Part shown: positions 16,345-25,478 of the stretch, piece by piece | How the letters are laid out: each line of letters begins with the position of its first letter | How positions within the stretch are numbered: position 1 is the first letter of the stretch | NCBI GenBank assembly: GCA_947493705.1 | Contig: CANLSH010000014.1 | Span: 1 to 64,000 of the forward strand | Origin: an uncultured Arachnia sp. | GTDB taxonomy: Bacteria; Actinomycetota; Actinomycetes; Propionibacteriales; Propionibacteriaceae | Direction of reading: 5' to 3' | DNA length: 64,000 nt | The notes under the pieces: generated by a model | What the model saw: only the letters and a program-made list of their open reading frames with translations | What the model was told of the DNA's origin: nothing | The model's database searches: none | Program-made: the position numbers and the translations under genes

Positions 16345-16383
16345 CGCGAAGGGCCGGATCCATGACGGATCCGGCCCTTCGCG
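16345..16383. terminator. Hairpin between pfp and the BrkB-type gene
   Basis: A perfect 17-bp stem (CGCGAAGGGCCGGATCC with its complement) closes a five-base loop. It follows the phosphofructokinase stop by 10 bases and faces the end of a convergent gene, so it could serve both strands. No long T tract follows, which is common for GC-rich actinobacterial terminators. Confidence 0.75.
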
Positions 16384-16498
16384 TCGACGGTCCTACCAGT
16401 CCGCGCTGGTTTTGATCGGCAACTCGCGCTGCCGATGCCTCCGTGACGCGTCAGCCCGGGGTTTCGAACCAAAACCAGGTGGTGCCAGGCGTAACAGA

Positions 16499-17758
16499 TC
16501 AGCGGCGGGAGAACCTTCCTACCAGAGCAGCGACGATGGCCCCCAGGCCGACCCCAGTGGCGGTGCCGACGCCGTACCCAACGCGCGTGCCCACACGCAC
16601 AGTCTTGGCGGCCACTGCCTGCTTGACCAACGCCTCGGGATCCTCGACGCGCACCGTCGCGGGATCATAGTTGTCGGCGCGCAGTCCGTCAGGATCAAGC
16701 TCAGCCGCCCAGCGTTCAGCACGCCGACGAGCGGTGATCGTGGGTGCTGTAACAGCCACAAGCTCCATTGGAGTGGCGCCCTTACTGTCAATACCTGTCT
16801 CGTCCTCGGGATCAACGCCGGCCGCCGCTCGCGCCTCTTTCTTCACGCGATCCGCTTCCCAAGTTTCAGCGGTACCGACCCAGGCGGAGATCATCAGAAT
16901 GATCATGGACAGCACATTGAAAACAAGCATGAGTATGATGATGGGCCCAAACACGCTGATCGATCGATTCCGTGCGAATATCTCCACCAACTCACCGGCC
17001 AGCCGCTGCAGAGCCGTGATCAGGACCGCACCCGCAATGGTTCCCTTCAGGAAGACCAAGGGACGGGTCCGTTCTCCGGGGAGCACGACGAAGAGAAAGG
17101 CGAAGAGCAGCCAGCTTGCGAGGAGACTAACGACCAAACTGACGATTTGCAACAACGCGTCGACACCGGGCACGTCCTGGATACCCAACCAGCTGATGAT
17201 CTCTTCCGGGAATGCCTGTCCAGCGGTGGTGACCCCCACGGCAACTGCGATCGACAACAAGAGCCCAAAGAAGATAACGAGGTTGCCGATCAGATCCCCA
17301 AAAAAGTTGCCCTGAGGCGTCGCTTCGGCAAACGTGTCCTTCCACATGGCACGAACTGCATGCTTCAGGTGCTTGACCCATCTGGAACCGGCGTAGGCCC
17401 CGGTCACGAGAGCGACCAGAAAGACCCCTCGCCAGCTTCTGAACGTGGTCATGACGAAGTCAGTGATACTTTTGGCGAAATCCTGCGTTTCCTGATCCGC
17501 TCCACCAACATCGACTGTTGATCCCAGCTGCATTCTCAGGAAGTTCTGCACTTCCATCTGCAGATCAGGACGCACAACTGTGACGATCAAGCCCAGCAGG
17601 GCCACCGCCAACATCATCATGGGAATCATCGACAGGATGGAGAAGTACGTGACAGAGCCAGCGAACTGAGGACCGAGCCGTTGCAGGAACCGATCGACGG
17701 CAGCGATGATGTGGGCTATCCACGGTTTACGCAGGAGCCGCGCGATGGTTTCCTTCAC
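16499..17758 (-). CDS. YihY/BrkB-family membrane protein
   Basis: 419 residues. The N-terminal segment LQRLGPQFAGSVTYFSILSMIPMM is typical of YihY/BrkB proteins, followed by about six membrane helices through residue ~310 (including GAVLITALQRLAGELVE). The last ~100 residues are a charged cytoplasmic region ending in a Gly/Ala-rich hydrophobic stretch. Despite old names (ribonuclease BN, virulence factor), the family has no proven activity; transport or envelope roles are suspected. It is the last gene on the minus strand before pfp. Confidence 0.85.
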   Translation of the reverse strand: MKETIARLLRKPWIAHIIAAVDRFLQRLGPQFAGSVTYFSILSMIPMMMLAVALLGLIVTVVRPDLQMEVQNFLRMQLGSTVDVGGADQETQDFAKSITDFVMTTFRSWRGVFLVALVTGAYAGSRWVKHLKHAVRAMWKDTFAEATPQGNFFGDLIGNLVIFFGLLLSIAVAVGVTTAGQAFPEEIISWLGIQDVPGVDALLQIVSLVVSLLASWLLFAFLFVVLPGERTRPLVFLKGTIAGAVLITALQRLAGELVEIFARNRSISVFGPIIILMLVFNVLSMIILMISAWVGTAETWEADRVKKEARAAAGVDPEDETGIDSKGATPMELVAVTAPTITARRRAERWAAELDPDGLRADNYDPATVRVEDPEALVKQAVAAKTVRVGTRVGYGVGTATGVGLGAIVAALVGRFSRR

Positions 17759-17809
17759 GGCAGAACTGTAGCTGTCCTGACCTCAGGAGTGGACAGCGAC
17801 GCGGGTATC

Positions 17810-18379
17810 TCAGACAGCACTGTCGCGGCGGCGCGCGGCCAGCTCGTCGGTGGAGTCCACCGCGATTGTGTAACCGGCGCGTTCCGACGGCAGTGAGCTG
17901 AGTGTGCCCTCAATCTCTTTCCACACGCTCGAGACGGAAATGAGGAACATACCTTGTCCTCCTTTGGACAGGTCAAACAGTTCGTTCGCGGTGGTGCATT
18001 CATACACGCTGAAACCATCGGAGAGCAGCGTGATTTCCGTCAGGTCCTCCACGCCGCGAGCGCGCAGATGATCGATGGCCACCCGGATCTGCTGCAGGGA
18101 GATGCCGACGTCCAGGAAGCGCTTGACGACGCGAAGGAGCAGGATGTCACGGAAGGAGTAGAGACGCTGAGTGCCCGATCCCCCAGCCTTCCGGATTTCT
18201 GGGACCACCAGACCCGTGCGCGCCCAGTAGTCAAGCTGGCGATACGTGATCCCGGCAACACGGTGCGCCACAGGTCCACGAAAACCCATGTCCACGGGCA
18301 GGGGCGAGAAGTCGCCGTCGAACAGCAAATCCTGCAGCGCAGGCTGCGCCGGTGTTGTGCTCTCGGTCTCGTCCGTCAC
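17810..18379 (-). CDS. mcdR: MerR-family regulator, McdR/Rv1830 type
   Basis: 189 residues starting at GTG. The winged helix is visible at VAGITYRQLDYWARTGLVVP and the SYSFRDILLLRVVKRFL-type second half, then QQIRVAIDHLRARG. It matches the second MerR-like gene downstream of garA in actinobacteria (Rv1830 in M. tuberculosis), reported as a cell-division/cell-cycle regulator. It has no Cys effector pocket. It is the last gene of the garA-ftsR-DUF151 series but is separated by 300 bp from the DUF151 gene, so it may have its own promoter. Confidence 0.85.
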   Translation of the reverse strand: MTDETESTTPAQPALQDLLFDGDFSPLPVDMGFRGPVAHRVAGITYRQLDYWARTGLVVPEIRKAGGSGTQRLYSFRDILLLRVVKRFLDVGISLQQIRVAIDHLRARGVEDLTEITLLSDGFSVYECTTANELFDLSKGGQGMFLISVSSVWKEIEGTLSSLPSERAGYTIAVDSTDELAARRRDSAV

Positions 18380-18679
18380 CTCTACCTCACTCTGCCGGGA
18401 TTGACAGTCGGCTGTGGAAATGACCGACAGCTACGACGGTAGCCCTCACGCGCCACCATGGTCCACGACACGCCCATGCCACGGCTGCGCTCATCATGCA
18501 CAGGCCGCCCCATCCAGAACCGCGAAGACCAGAAAAGCCCCGAAGTAGTCTTTGACAAGGTACTTTGCCTGTCTGACATGCCAGTCATTGCTCCTCGACG
18601 TTGGACACAAGCCTCAAGCTGCACTTCATCCATTGCCTGAACTCGGCTTTTGAGGGACGATCCATCGATTCAGGCCACC
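18380..18679. other. 300-bp gap between DUF151 and mcdR
   Basis: No convincing gene. Short ORFs exist on both strands but have no ribosome site or recognisable sequence. It probably holds the mcdR promoter. I see no clear hairpin. Confidence 0.5.
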
Positions 18680-19153
18680 CTACTCTTCGTTCTCAAAGTC
18701 ATCAGGTGTCACGGTGTCCAGGAATTCTCTGAACTTCTCCACCTGATCGGTCTCGCTCTGGTCCACCTCAACACCCACCTGGTCCATCAGCTGTTCGGGA
18801 CATTCGATACTCCAGGCCAATCGCAGCGCAGCAGCAATGGCGTCGCTCGGCCTTGCGTCGAAGACGAAACTCCCCGCCGTGATGGAGGCGTAGAACACGC
18901 CATCACGCATCTCCGCGATATTGATGACTCCGGGTGTGCCCTCGCAGACTTCGTCAAGGACGTTGGCCAGGAGATCGTGGGTCATGGGTCGGTGGAACTC
19001 TGTACTGTCATCCAGCGCGATGGCGATTGCTGCTGCGTCCACCGTGGAAATCCAAATGGGCAGGAGCCGAGTGCCCTCACTCTCTCTGAGGAGCAGGACT
19101 GGTGTGTCCTCCGGGGACGCGAGGCGGATTCCGATGACATCTAGGTCGATCAT
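18680..19153 (-). CDS. Bifunctional nuclease family protein (DUF151)
   Basis: 157 residues, a DUF151/BFN domain throughout: LLLRESEGTRLLPIWISTVD, AAIAIALDDSTEFHRPMTHDLL, and ARPSDAIAAALRLAWSIECPE. Plant and bacterial relatives were described with RNase and DNase activity, but the physiological role in actinobacteria is open. It is the Rv1829 equivalent and keeps that position between the two MerR genes. It starts 13 bp after ftsR. Confidence 0.9.
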   Translation of the reverse strand: MIDLDVIGIRLASPEDTPVLLLRESEGTRLLPIWISTVDAAAIAIALDDSTEFHRPMTHDLLANVLDEVCEGTPGVINIAEMRDGVFYASITAGSFVFDARPSDAIAAALRLAWSIECPEQLMDQVGVEVDQSETDQVEKFREFLDTVTPDDFENEE

Positions 19154-19166
19154 GGAGCCCAGCCTA

Positions 19167-19850
19167 TTACTGGTTGATCTGGCTGTGGAGAAGTGCGGCG
19201 TGTGCCTGGAGGATCACGCGGTAGACATCGGCAATGACTTCTCGCGGAATACCGGATCGACGTTGGTACGGCGCCAGTGCCTGCTCCACGAGCGCTGCTT
19301 CGGTGGCTGCCGCCTGTTGCACAACACGCAATTGCCGAGGATCCACGCCAAAGCCGCTCAGACGCTTGGCCGCGGCGGCGATCGCGACGGCTTCCCGACC
19401 GTAGAGGTGCGTGCCGCGCCGCACCGTAATGAGCTTGAGACGCTCCAATTCGATGAAAGTGCCTTCGCCCAGGCCAGATTCGGCAAGCACCTGGCGTCGG
19501 GTGACGAGGCGGGCGGCCGCCGCGGCTGTGCGTGGTCGGCTTGTGGATGCCACGGGCTCATCGGAGACGGACACAGCGCTCTCGCTGGGAAGTTCCTCAC
19601 CACGATCCAGGGCATCCAGCTGCTCCCGGATGACCTTCAGGGGAAGGTACTTGTCCCGTTGCGCTCGCAGCACGAACAGCAGCCTGTCGATATCGACTTG
19701 CCGGAAACGTCGGTAGCCTGAGGGCTGATCCCTTTCCGGGGAGATCAGACCCTCGGACTCGAGATATCGAAGCTTCGATACTGAGATATCAGGAAACTCC
19801 CCTCGGATGGCTTCGAGGACCGCTCCAATCGTTCGTGGGGGGCTCGCCAT
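19167..19850 (-). CDS. ftsR: MerR-family transcriptional regulator FtsR
   Basis: 227 residues, the Rv1828/FtsR type reported to activate ftsZ in Corynebacterium. The DNA-binding domain is near the N-terminus: TIGAVLEAIRGEFPDISVSK, RYLESEGLISPERDQPSGYR, then VDIDRLLFVLRAQRDKYLPL. The C-terminal ~120 residues form the second helical domain of this group (LVTRRQVLAESGLGEGTFIE). Its ATG overlaps the garA stop by one base, so the two are translationally coupled. Confidence 0.92.
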   Translation of the reverse strand: MASPPRTIGAVLEAIRGEFPDISVSKLRYLESEGLISPERDQPSGYRRFRQVDIDRLLFVLRAQRDKYLPLKVIREQLDALDRGEELPSESAVSVSDEPVASTSRPRTAAAAARLVTRRQVLAESGLGEGTFIELERLKLITVRRGTHLYGREAVAIAAAAKRLSGFGVDPRQLRVVQQAAATEAALVEQALAPYQRRSGIPREVIADVYRVILQAHAALLHSQINQ

Positions 19851-20335
19851 CAGTTCCCGCTGGGCTCGCTCAGACTGATGGTGGCCCGGAACTTGCCGAT
19901 CTGAATCTCGTCGCCCTGGCGAAGCGCCACCGGTTCCTGAACGATCTTGCGGTTCACGTAGGTTCCGTTCAGGCTCCCCTGATCCTCCACCTTCAGGTGG
20001 CCATCAGCGCGGACGAAGCGTGCATGATGTCGCGATACCGTGATGTCGTCGAGAAAGATATCCGACGCCGGGTGCCTCCCGACCGAGGTGACGTCCGTGT
20101 CAATCAGGAACCGCGATCCCTCGCTGCCGCCACTGCGGATGATCAACAGTGCATCCCCGGGGCTCAGTTGCCGCGCTGCGTCGAGCTCGGAGTCACTCAG
20201 CTCACCGATCTTGTCGTCGGAGATTGCGGTCAGGGTCGTCGTGGTGTCGCCGGTGGACTCATACAGGGGGGCTCCGCAGGCGCTGCAGAACTTCGAGTCA
20301 ATCCGGTTGTTGCGTCCACAGTGACGGCATTTCAT
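19850..20335 (-). CDS. garA: FHA-domain protein GarA with an N-terminal zinc ribbon
   Basis: 161 residues. The C-terminal FHA domain (about 62-155) has the phosphothreonine-binding set GRHPASDI, SRHHARF and GSLNGTYVN. In M. tuberculosis GarA binds and restrains 2-oxoglutarate dehydrogenase and glutamate dehydrogenase until its N-terminal Thr-Thr is phosphorylated by PknB/PknG. Here a run of four Thr at ~31-34 (GDTTTTLTAI) stands in that place. The first 22 residues form a four-Cys ribbon (CRHCG...FCSACG), which the mycobacterial protein lacks. It is followed directly by ftsR; gcvH, which precedes garA in mycobacteria, is absent. Confidence 0.92.
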   Translation of the reverse strand: MKCRHCGRNNRIDSKFCSACGAPLYESTGDTTTTLTAISDDKIGELSDSELDAARQLSPGDALLIIRSGGSEGSRFLIDTDVTSVGRHPASDIFLDDITVSRHHARFVRADGHLKVEDQGSLNGTYVNRKIVQEPVALRQGDEIQIGKFRATISLSEPSGN

Positions 20336-20456
20336 TTGCTGGGCCCCTCTCCCGTTGGCACATCGGCCGAAGTACGCCCCATCGCGCGTGGTGATGGACG
20401 AACTCGGTGAGCCCCACCCTATCGGTGCCAGCCGGGTTCACAACACCAGATGGTGA

Positions 20457-21254
20457 TCAATTGGGGCGGGCGAATTCGTTCTCCGTCAGGACAACGGTGG
20501 AGTCGATGTCCACACGGTCCATCTGCTCGATCGTGACCCTGCCTCCCACACGCGCTCCCTCAATCTCGCTGACCAGTCCGCCGCGGAAGCGAGCGCCAGC
20601 TTCCAGCGTGGCTGGATCTCCTATGACGTCCAGTGTGAAGGGGGCCTCAATCACCTGATCGTTGGCGATGAGCCGGCCCTGCGAATCCAGTCCGAGCCAC
20701 GTTGATGCGGTCACCCGGACACGATCATTGATTTCAATCACTTCTGCGCCAGCGTCGCGCAGCTCCTCGAGGCCGTCGAGGAGGAGTTCAGGGCTGATCT
20801 TGTTCTCGGGATCCGCAATCCTGATCCGGATTCCCGTGCCGTGGACAGGCACGGTTCCCGCAATGATCTCCAGCTCATCGAGGCGGCGATTGGCTTCCGC
20901 GCGAGCAGCATCGACGCCCTCGGCCCCGGACGCCAACTCATCTCGGGTTGCCTGAAGATTCCTGATGTCTGCCTCCAGACGCCGGGTCTCCGAGGAGAGA
21001 TTGTCCAGCAACTGAATCAACTCTGTACGCCGCAGGTTGGAATACGTTGGCTCCTGCGCCTGGGATCTCAGCGTGAGCACAATCATGACGGCGGTCAGCA
21101 TCAGGATCAGGGCAACGGTCAACTGTCCCCTGCCCGGCCGGAGAAAATCGCGCAGTATGCGGTGAGGCTCTGGGCGCTCCGGGGTGGGCGTTTCCTCTTC
21201 CACACCCCTGCGAGCTGTGACCGGCTCCTCAGCGTCATCGTTGAGCTCAGGCAT
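20457..21254 (-). CDS. DUF881 membrane protein (second, Rv1825-like)
   Basis: 265 residues: a ~45-residue acidic cytoplasmic tail, one membrane helix (~48-66), a coiled coil (LLDNLSSETRRLEADIRNLQ) and a DUF881 domain with VPVHGTGIRIRIAD, LRDAGAEVIEINDRVRV and the conserved PFTLDVIGDPATLE. Such proteins flank the small basic protein in most actinobacteria and are thought to act in envelope growth or division. It starts at ATG 21254, overlapping the sbp stop by eight bases. Confidence 0.88.
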   Translation of the reverse strand: MPELNDDAEEPVTARRGVEEETPTPERPEPHRILRDFLRPGRGQLTVALILMLTAVMIVLTLRSQAQEPTYSNLRRTELIQLLDNLSSETRRLEADIRNLQATRDELASGAEGVDAARAEANRRLDELEIIAGTVPVHGTGIRIRIADPENKISPELLLDGLEELRDAGAEVIEINDRVRVTASTWLGLDSQGRLIANDQVIEAPFTLDVIGDPATLEAGARFRGGLVSEIEGARVGGRVTIEQMDRVDIDSTVVLTENEFARPN

Positions 21255-21585
21255 GGAGCACCGCTCTGCGGATGGCTGCCGCGTTGGTGAAGATTCGGAT
21301 GCCCAACACCACGACGACGCCGGTGGAGAGCTGCGATCCCACGCCGATCTGGTCTCCCACAAAAACGATGAGCCCAGCGATCACGACGTTGGACAAAAAT
21401 GACACCGCAAAGACCCTGTCAGAAAAAACACCTTCCAAGTAGGCGCGGGTGCCTCCAAGTATGGCGTCCATCGCTGCGACGATCGCGATGGGAAGGTACG
21501 GCTGCAGTACCGTTGGCAGCGACGGCTCGATGAGCAGACCGATCACAATACCCAGTATCAGTCCAAGAACGGCGAACATCCCCAC
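21247..21585 (-). CDS. sbp: Small basic protein (Sbp, DUF1290)
   Basis: 112 residues with about four membrane helices. The family signature is plain: LGLILGIVIGLLIEP near the start and YLPIAIVAAMDAILGGTRAYLEGVFSDRVF in the middle (loop between helices 2 and 3). Sbp is always found beside DUF881 genes in actinobacteria, and also near divIVA/ftsZ regions in Firmicutes; a role in division or envelope synthesis is inferred from that. It lies between two DUF881 genes, 13 bp after the first. Confidence 0.92.
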   Translation of the reverse strand: MGMFAVLGLILGIVIGLLIEPSLPTVLQPYLPIAIVAAMDAILGGTRAYLEGVFSDRVFAVSFLSNVVIAGLIVFVGDQIGVGSQLSTGVVVVLGIRIFTNAAAIRRAVLHA

Positions 21586-21598
21586 CTCATCCCATCTG

Positions 21599-22366
21599 TC
21601 ATTTTTGCGCGGCTCTGAGTTGCATACCCGGGTCAGCGGGCAGAGTCAGGTCATCGTTGGCCTCCCGTATGGAGAACCCGATGCCAAAGTTGTCACTGAT
21701 GTATTTCCACCACGCAGCTGCGCGAGTGCGGGCGAACCTCGCGGGCATCGTTGCAGGATCGCCAATGGCCTTCACACGATAAGGGGGCGAGAGGGACACG
21801 TAGTCAACGGTAATGGCCGAGCCGGCCGTCCTGATCGGTGTCAGCGCTGTGATGCGACGCCCGTTGATGGCCACGGCTTCCGCACCCGCGTGGCGCAGAC
21901 CGTTGACGAGCCGTGACAGGTCCGTGTCATAGACCACGCCCTCGGAGCCCGAGGAGTCTGCGGCGTCACTCACCTCCACGACGATCCCCGGGCCGGTCAC
22001 AGGAATGGTTCCTACTACCGGGTCCAGAGCGTTTCGTGCGGCGGTGAGCGAAGGATCATTGACCTGGGCGGCGCCAAGCTCGCGAATCTCCGCCTCGAGA
22101 TCAGCTGCCTCCGCCTCCTGCGCCTCCACGCGCCCCGAGGTTTGGCTGATGCGCTCCAGTAGGTCTCGACGCTCGCTGTCCACCTCCTGAGAGGATCGCG
22201 TCGTCGTGAGGACGGCGATGGCGATGAGGGCGGCCAGAACAGTTAGAGTCGCGCCAAAAATCAGTGGTGAGACGTGTTGTCGTGTGCCCGAGATCAGATA
22301 CTCGGGTTCCAGGGCATTCCCCTGGACATCCGTCAGCAGGCTCATGCTCTGATCAGGCCTGGACAT
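21599..22366 (-). CDS. DUF881 membrane protein (first, Rv1823-like)
   Basis: About 255 residues with a membrane helix at ~32-52, a coiled coil (ERRDLLERISQTSGRVEAQ) and a DUF881 domain with IPVTGPGIVVEVSD, NGLRHAGAEAVAINGRR and PPYRVKAIGDPATM. ATG 22366 was preferred because AGGA lies upstream; it overlaps pgsA by 14 bases. A later ATG at 22345, just after the pgsA stop, is possible. It is part of the pgsA-DUF881-sbp-DUF881 operon. Confidence 0.87.
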   Translation of the reverse strand: MSRPDQSMSLLTDVQGNALEPEYLISGTRQHVSPLIFGATLTVLAALIAIAVLTTTRSSQEVDSERRDLLERISQTSGRVEAQEAEAADLEAEIRELGAAQVNDPSLTAARNALDPVVGTIPVTGPGIVVEVSDAADSSGSEGVVYDTDLSRLVNGLRHAGAEAVAINGRRITALTPIRTAGSAITVDYVSLSPPYRVKAIGDPATMPARFARTRAAAWWKYISDNFGIGFSIREANDDLTLPADPGMQLRAAQK

Positions 22367-22961
22367 CGGGCATCCTGCGTCGAACTTGGGACAGGGCGAT
22401 GGTCTGTTGGAGGTAGATACCGCCCGCCCACCAGTACAGCACTGCACCCAGAATCGCCAGGGGCCACCCGACCCATCCGACGAATGCGGCATCGAGCATC
22501 GGAGTGGCTGCCAGAAGAATCAGCGGCAGGGCCAGGAGCAGAGACATGGTGGCTGCTTTGCCAACGAAGTTGACCGGCAGCGCCAGAACACCGCTTCGAC
22601 GCAGAGACGGGATCAGGAGGACCAGCATCACGTCGCGGGCGACGAGGATGGCCAGCAGCCACCACGGCATGATGCCGCGAGCAGTGAGGGCAACCATGGC
22701 CATCAGGATGTAGAGCCTGTCGGCCACCGGATCCAACTTGGCTCCGAGAGCGCTGCGCTGCTTCAGAGCGCGTGCGAGGAACCCGTCCAGCCAGTCGGTG
22801 GCACCGGAGATGGCCAGCAGAATGACAGCCGCCACATCCTGACCGTCCAGGATGAGCCACCCGAAAAGACCGACGGCGAGCAGGCGGACGAAAGAAAGAA
22901 CATTGGGCACAGTGATGACACGATCGGTGTCCCACTGGGACGTCGCCTCGACGGTGTTCAC
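22353..22961 (-). CDS. CDP-alcohol phosphatidyltransferase, PgsA2/Rv1822-like
   Basis: 202 residues with six predicted helices and the CDP-alcohol motif DGx2ARx8Gx3Dx3D, seen as DGFLARALKQRSALGAKLDP followed by VADR. Residues TVPNVLSFVRLL at the N-terminus are typical of the PgsA (phosphatidylglycerophosphate or cardiolipin synthase-like) branch. By position beside DUF881-sbp it corresponds to Rv1822. It lacks the features I associate with the PI-phosphate synthase of PIM operons. It starts the envelope operon and lies 51 bp after pimA. Confidence 0.88.
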   Translation of the reverse strand: MNTVEATSQWDTDRVITVPNVLSFVRLLAVGLFGWLILDGQDVAAVILLAISGATDWLDGFLARALKQRSALGAKLDPVADRLYILMAMVALTARGIMPWWLLAILVARDVMLVLLIPSLRRSGVLALPVNFVGKAATMSLLLALPLILLAATPMLDAAFVGWVGWPLAILGAVLYWWAGGIYLQQTIALSQVRRRMPDVQA

Positions 22962-23012
22962 GCTGGCCAGCCTAGGCCATCATCAAGGCGCTCCCGCCGT
23001 GCACTGCGGGGG

Positions 23013-24068
23013 TCAGCGTCCGCCGAATGCTGCCGTGTACTGCTCGCGCACGCGCGGACCGAGGCGATTCCAACTCCATGGCTGAGCAGACGCGTGCAGC
23101 ATGACGGGATCCTCCGGCATCCGCACCACCGCTCCCAGCGCAGCGAGCGCCGCGCCGGCATCACCGGTGGGAAACGTGCGTCCGGTTCCGGATTCCGCCA
23201 GTACGTCAAGGAAGCCCGGCAGGTCACTGGCCACTACTGAGCACCCTGCGGCCAACGCCTCCACGAGGACGAGTCCGAAGCTCTCCCCGAACATGTTGGG
23301 AGCCAGCAGGACGTCCACCTGCTGCAGGGCAGCATTGCGTTCGGTGTCATCAATGACCCCCAGCACCCGAACGGATCCGGGGTCCGTCCTCCCCGGCCCC
23401 AGCGCCACGAATTCGGCGTCGAAGCCCTCGGCCTGGGCGCGGTCGGCCACTTCACGGAAAACAGGGAATCCTTTGCGTGGCTCTTCGAGTCTGCCCAGGA
23501 AACCGATGCGCGGTCGCACTCCCCCGCGCCAACCCCGACGCTCCGGTGGGGGCTCAGGCAGCAGCACACCATTACCGATGATGTCGGCTCTGATGCCGGT
23601 CGCAATGTGTGCACTCTGTTGAGCAGCGCGGGACACTGCAATGGACGCCCGAGGGCTCAATACCGCCGCTCGGCGGCGCAGGACAGCGGTCAGGAGCCGG
23701 GACGGGCTGAAACTCGCGTGATGGGTGACCACGAGCCTGGAACTGTCGCGTGCCACTGCATACCCGATTCCTGGCGTGAGTGGCTCATGGACATGAACCA
23801 CGTCGGCGTGACGAACGGCGTGCTGCGCATCGGTGCACTGATGGCGTCGCACGGCGAGTTGTGCCACGGAGCCATTGAAAGGCAGGTTCACGGAACGACC
23901 CACCAGATGCAGTGCGACACCGTCGGGCACCCTCTGGGAGCGGGTTCCGGGCGCTACCACCGTCACCTCATCGCCATGTGACGCCAGCCATGTGGCCAGT
24001 CCCAGGACGTGAGTGGCGACACCGCCCGGGGCGTCGAGTGAGTAGGGACAGAGCAGGGCTATGTGCAT
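23013..24068 (-). CDS. pimA: GT4 glycosyltransferase, probable phosphatidylinositol mannosyltransferase PimA
   Basis: 351 residues, GT-B fold, family GT4. N-terminal CPYSLDAPGGVATHVLGLA is the PimA-type glycine-rich start, VVHVHEPLTPG and TTHHASF-like VVTHHASF follow, and the C-terminal donor site has FLGRLEEPRKGF and ESFGLVLVEALAAGCSVVAS. PimA adds the first mannose from GDP-mannose to phosphatidylinositol on the inner membrane face. It directly follows patA (7 bp gap), the conserved order in PIM operons, which supports the assignment. Confidence 0.9.
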   Translation of the reverse strand: MHIALLCPYSLDAPGGVATHVLGLATWLASHGDEVTVVAPGTRSQRVPDGVALHLVGRSVNLPFNGSVAQLAVRRHQCTDAQHAVRHADVVHVHEPLTPGIGYAVARDSSRLVVTHHASFSPSRLLTAVLRRRAAVLSPRASIAVSRAAQQSAHIATGIRADIIGNGVLLPEPPPERRGWRGGVRPRIGFLGRLEEPRKGFPVFREVADRAQAEGFDAEFVALGPGRTDPGSVRVLGVIDDTERNAALQQVDVLLAPNMFGESFGLVLVEALAAGCSVVASDLPGFLDVLAESGTGRTFPTGDAGAALAALGAVVRMPEDPVMLHASAQPWSWNRLGPRVREQYTAAFGGR

Positions 24069-24075
24069 CTGCTGC

Positions 24076-24930
24076 TCAGATTCCTTGGAAGAATGGCTGC
24101 AGCATGAGCCAATCCGTGGGCGACTCCCGGGCGGCTTCGGCGAATTGCTCCACGGCTTGACCCATCATCACAGCAGGCGAAGCGATGGGGATGACGTCCC
24201 CGATCAGCAACTGCACGCGATCGCCCTCAAAGCGGGTGATGACCACACGCATGTCGCATCCGGTGATCCGTGCGAGCAGCGCGGGTCCGGCGGGAACGTG
24301 GACGGTGTGATTGGACGGGGGCCAGACTGCCTGAATACCCCGACCGGAGAGGTCACGATCACTCAGGAGACAAACGGCTTCTCCTCGACGAACCGATGCA
24401 ACGAGGTGACGCATGAGATCAGGTTCTCCGACAGGCAGAATGTCCATGCCCATGCCGGCGCGCGCGTCCCGAAACCGTTCGTACAGCCCTCGCGGCAGTC
24501 TTTCTGCAACGCTCGTCACCTTGATGCCTGCCCGCGCGGCCCAGGCACCGGCGAAGTCCCAACTGCCCATGTGTGGCAGAGCCAGAACCAGCCCTGGCCC
24601 GTCAAGTGACCTGCGGAGCTTGCCCAGGTCGTCGGTACTGATGATGACGCGGCTGAGGATGTCAGAATCGCTCCAGCGCGCCAACGACAGCGACATCAAA
24701 TTGTTGCGAAGCCACGACGAAACCAGCGCGCGTCGTTCGCTCGCCGTTGGCCACCGCTCCAGCGCTGTGTACACGTTGTGCTCCCACTGGCGCAGACCGA
24801 CGGGTCGAAGCGCGGCGATCGGCCAGGGCAGAAGATGACAGAGAACTCGCCTGACCCAGTGCGGAAGGCGCGAGCCCACCGTCCACATCACGGTCGTCAG
24901 TGCGGGCTGGACGCGCGTGGCGAGCCTCAT
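24076..24930 (-). CDS. patA: Phosphatidylinositol mannoside acyltransferase PatA
   Basis: 284 residues of the LpxL/HtrB lysophospholipid-type acyltransferase family. The catalytic HX4D is seen as HMGSWD near residues 119-124, with LLSDRDLSGRG later. In PIM synthesis PatA palmitoylates the mannose on C2 of inositol. It is preceded in ATGA overlap by the HIT gene and followed by pimA. The PI-phosphate synthase gene usually found just upstream is missing here. Confidence 0.9.
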   Translation of the reverse strand: MRLATRVQPALTTVMWTVGSRLPHWVRRVLCHLLPWPIAALRPVGLRQWEHNVYTALERWPTASERRALVSSWLRNNLMSLSLARWSDSDILSRVIISTDDLGKLRRSLDGPGLVLALPHMGSWDFAGAWAARAGIKVTSVAERLPRGLYERFRDARAGMGMDILPVGEPDLMRHLVASVRRGEAVCLLSDRDLSGRGIQAVWPPSNHTVHVPAGPALLARITGCDMRVVITRFEGDRVQLLIGDVIPIASPAVMMGQAVEQFAEAARESPTDWLMLQPFFQGI

Positions 24931-25478
24931 GTGCTGGAGGAGTTCCAGGCGTCTGCGAGTTGTTGCCGCGCATCACCGAGCAGCTGCGGCAGGGCCCGGG
25001 TCTGGGCGATGACCGGCAGGAAGTTCATGTCACCACCCCAGCGAGGGACGACGTGCTGGTGCAGGTGGGCGGCTATCCCCGCCCCTGCAACGGCTCCCTG
25101 GTTCATGCCAAGGTTGAACCCGGCAGGGTTGCTGACGTGCCGCAGCACGCGCATGGCTTCCTGTGTCAGTTCCGCCACCTCCCGGGTCTCATCCACCGTG
25201 AGCTCCGTGTAGTCGGCCACATGCCGGTAGGGACAGACCAACAGGTGACCCGGCGAGTAGGGGAAGAGGTTCATCACCACATAGGCATGCTCCCCCCGGG
25301 CGACCACCAACCCTTCGGCATCACCCTTGGCGGGTGAGGTGCAGAAAGGACACTGGCCGGCATCCTTCGGCTTGCCCTCGCCATGGATGTAGACCATTCG
25401 GTGGGGCGTCCACAATCGTTGGAACGCATCCGGCGCGCCAGCCAGTTTCGCCGGGTCCTCCACGTCGTGTTCACGCAT
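24927..25478 (-). CDS. HIT-domain protein, probable Ap4A phosphorylase (Rv2613c-like)
   Basis: 183 residues. A CPFC zinc-type motif lies near residue 41, and the histidine triad is [10 protein letters not shown] near residue 139, with [16 protein letters not shown] upstream. The Rv2613c relative cleaves diadenosine tetraphosphate by phosphorolysis. ATG 25478 overlaps the thrS stop by eight bases and its own stop overlaps patA, so thrS-HIT-patA are coupled, as in mycobacteria. Confidence 0.9.
   Translation of the reverse strand: MREHDVEDPAKLAGAPDAFQRLWTPHRMVYIHGEGKPKDAGQCPFCTSPAKGDAEGLVVARGEHAYVVMNLFPYSPGHLLVCPYRHVADYTELTVDETREVAELTQEAMRVLRHVSNPAGFNLGMNQGAVAGAGIAAHLHQHVVPRWGGDMNFLPVIAQTRALPQLLGDARQQLADAWNSSST

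Noticed and set aside
18382-18633. Minus-strand ORF between DUF151 and mcdR
   Set aside because: No recognisable sequence, no ribosome site, and a competing ORF on the other strand; compositional.
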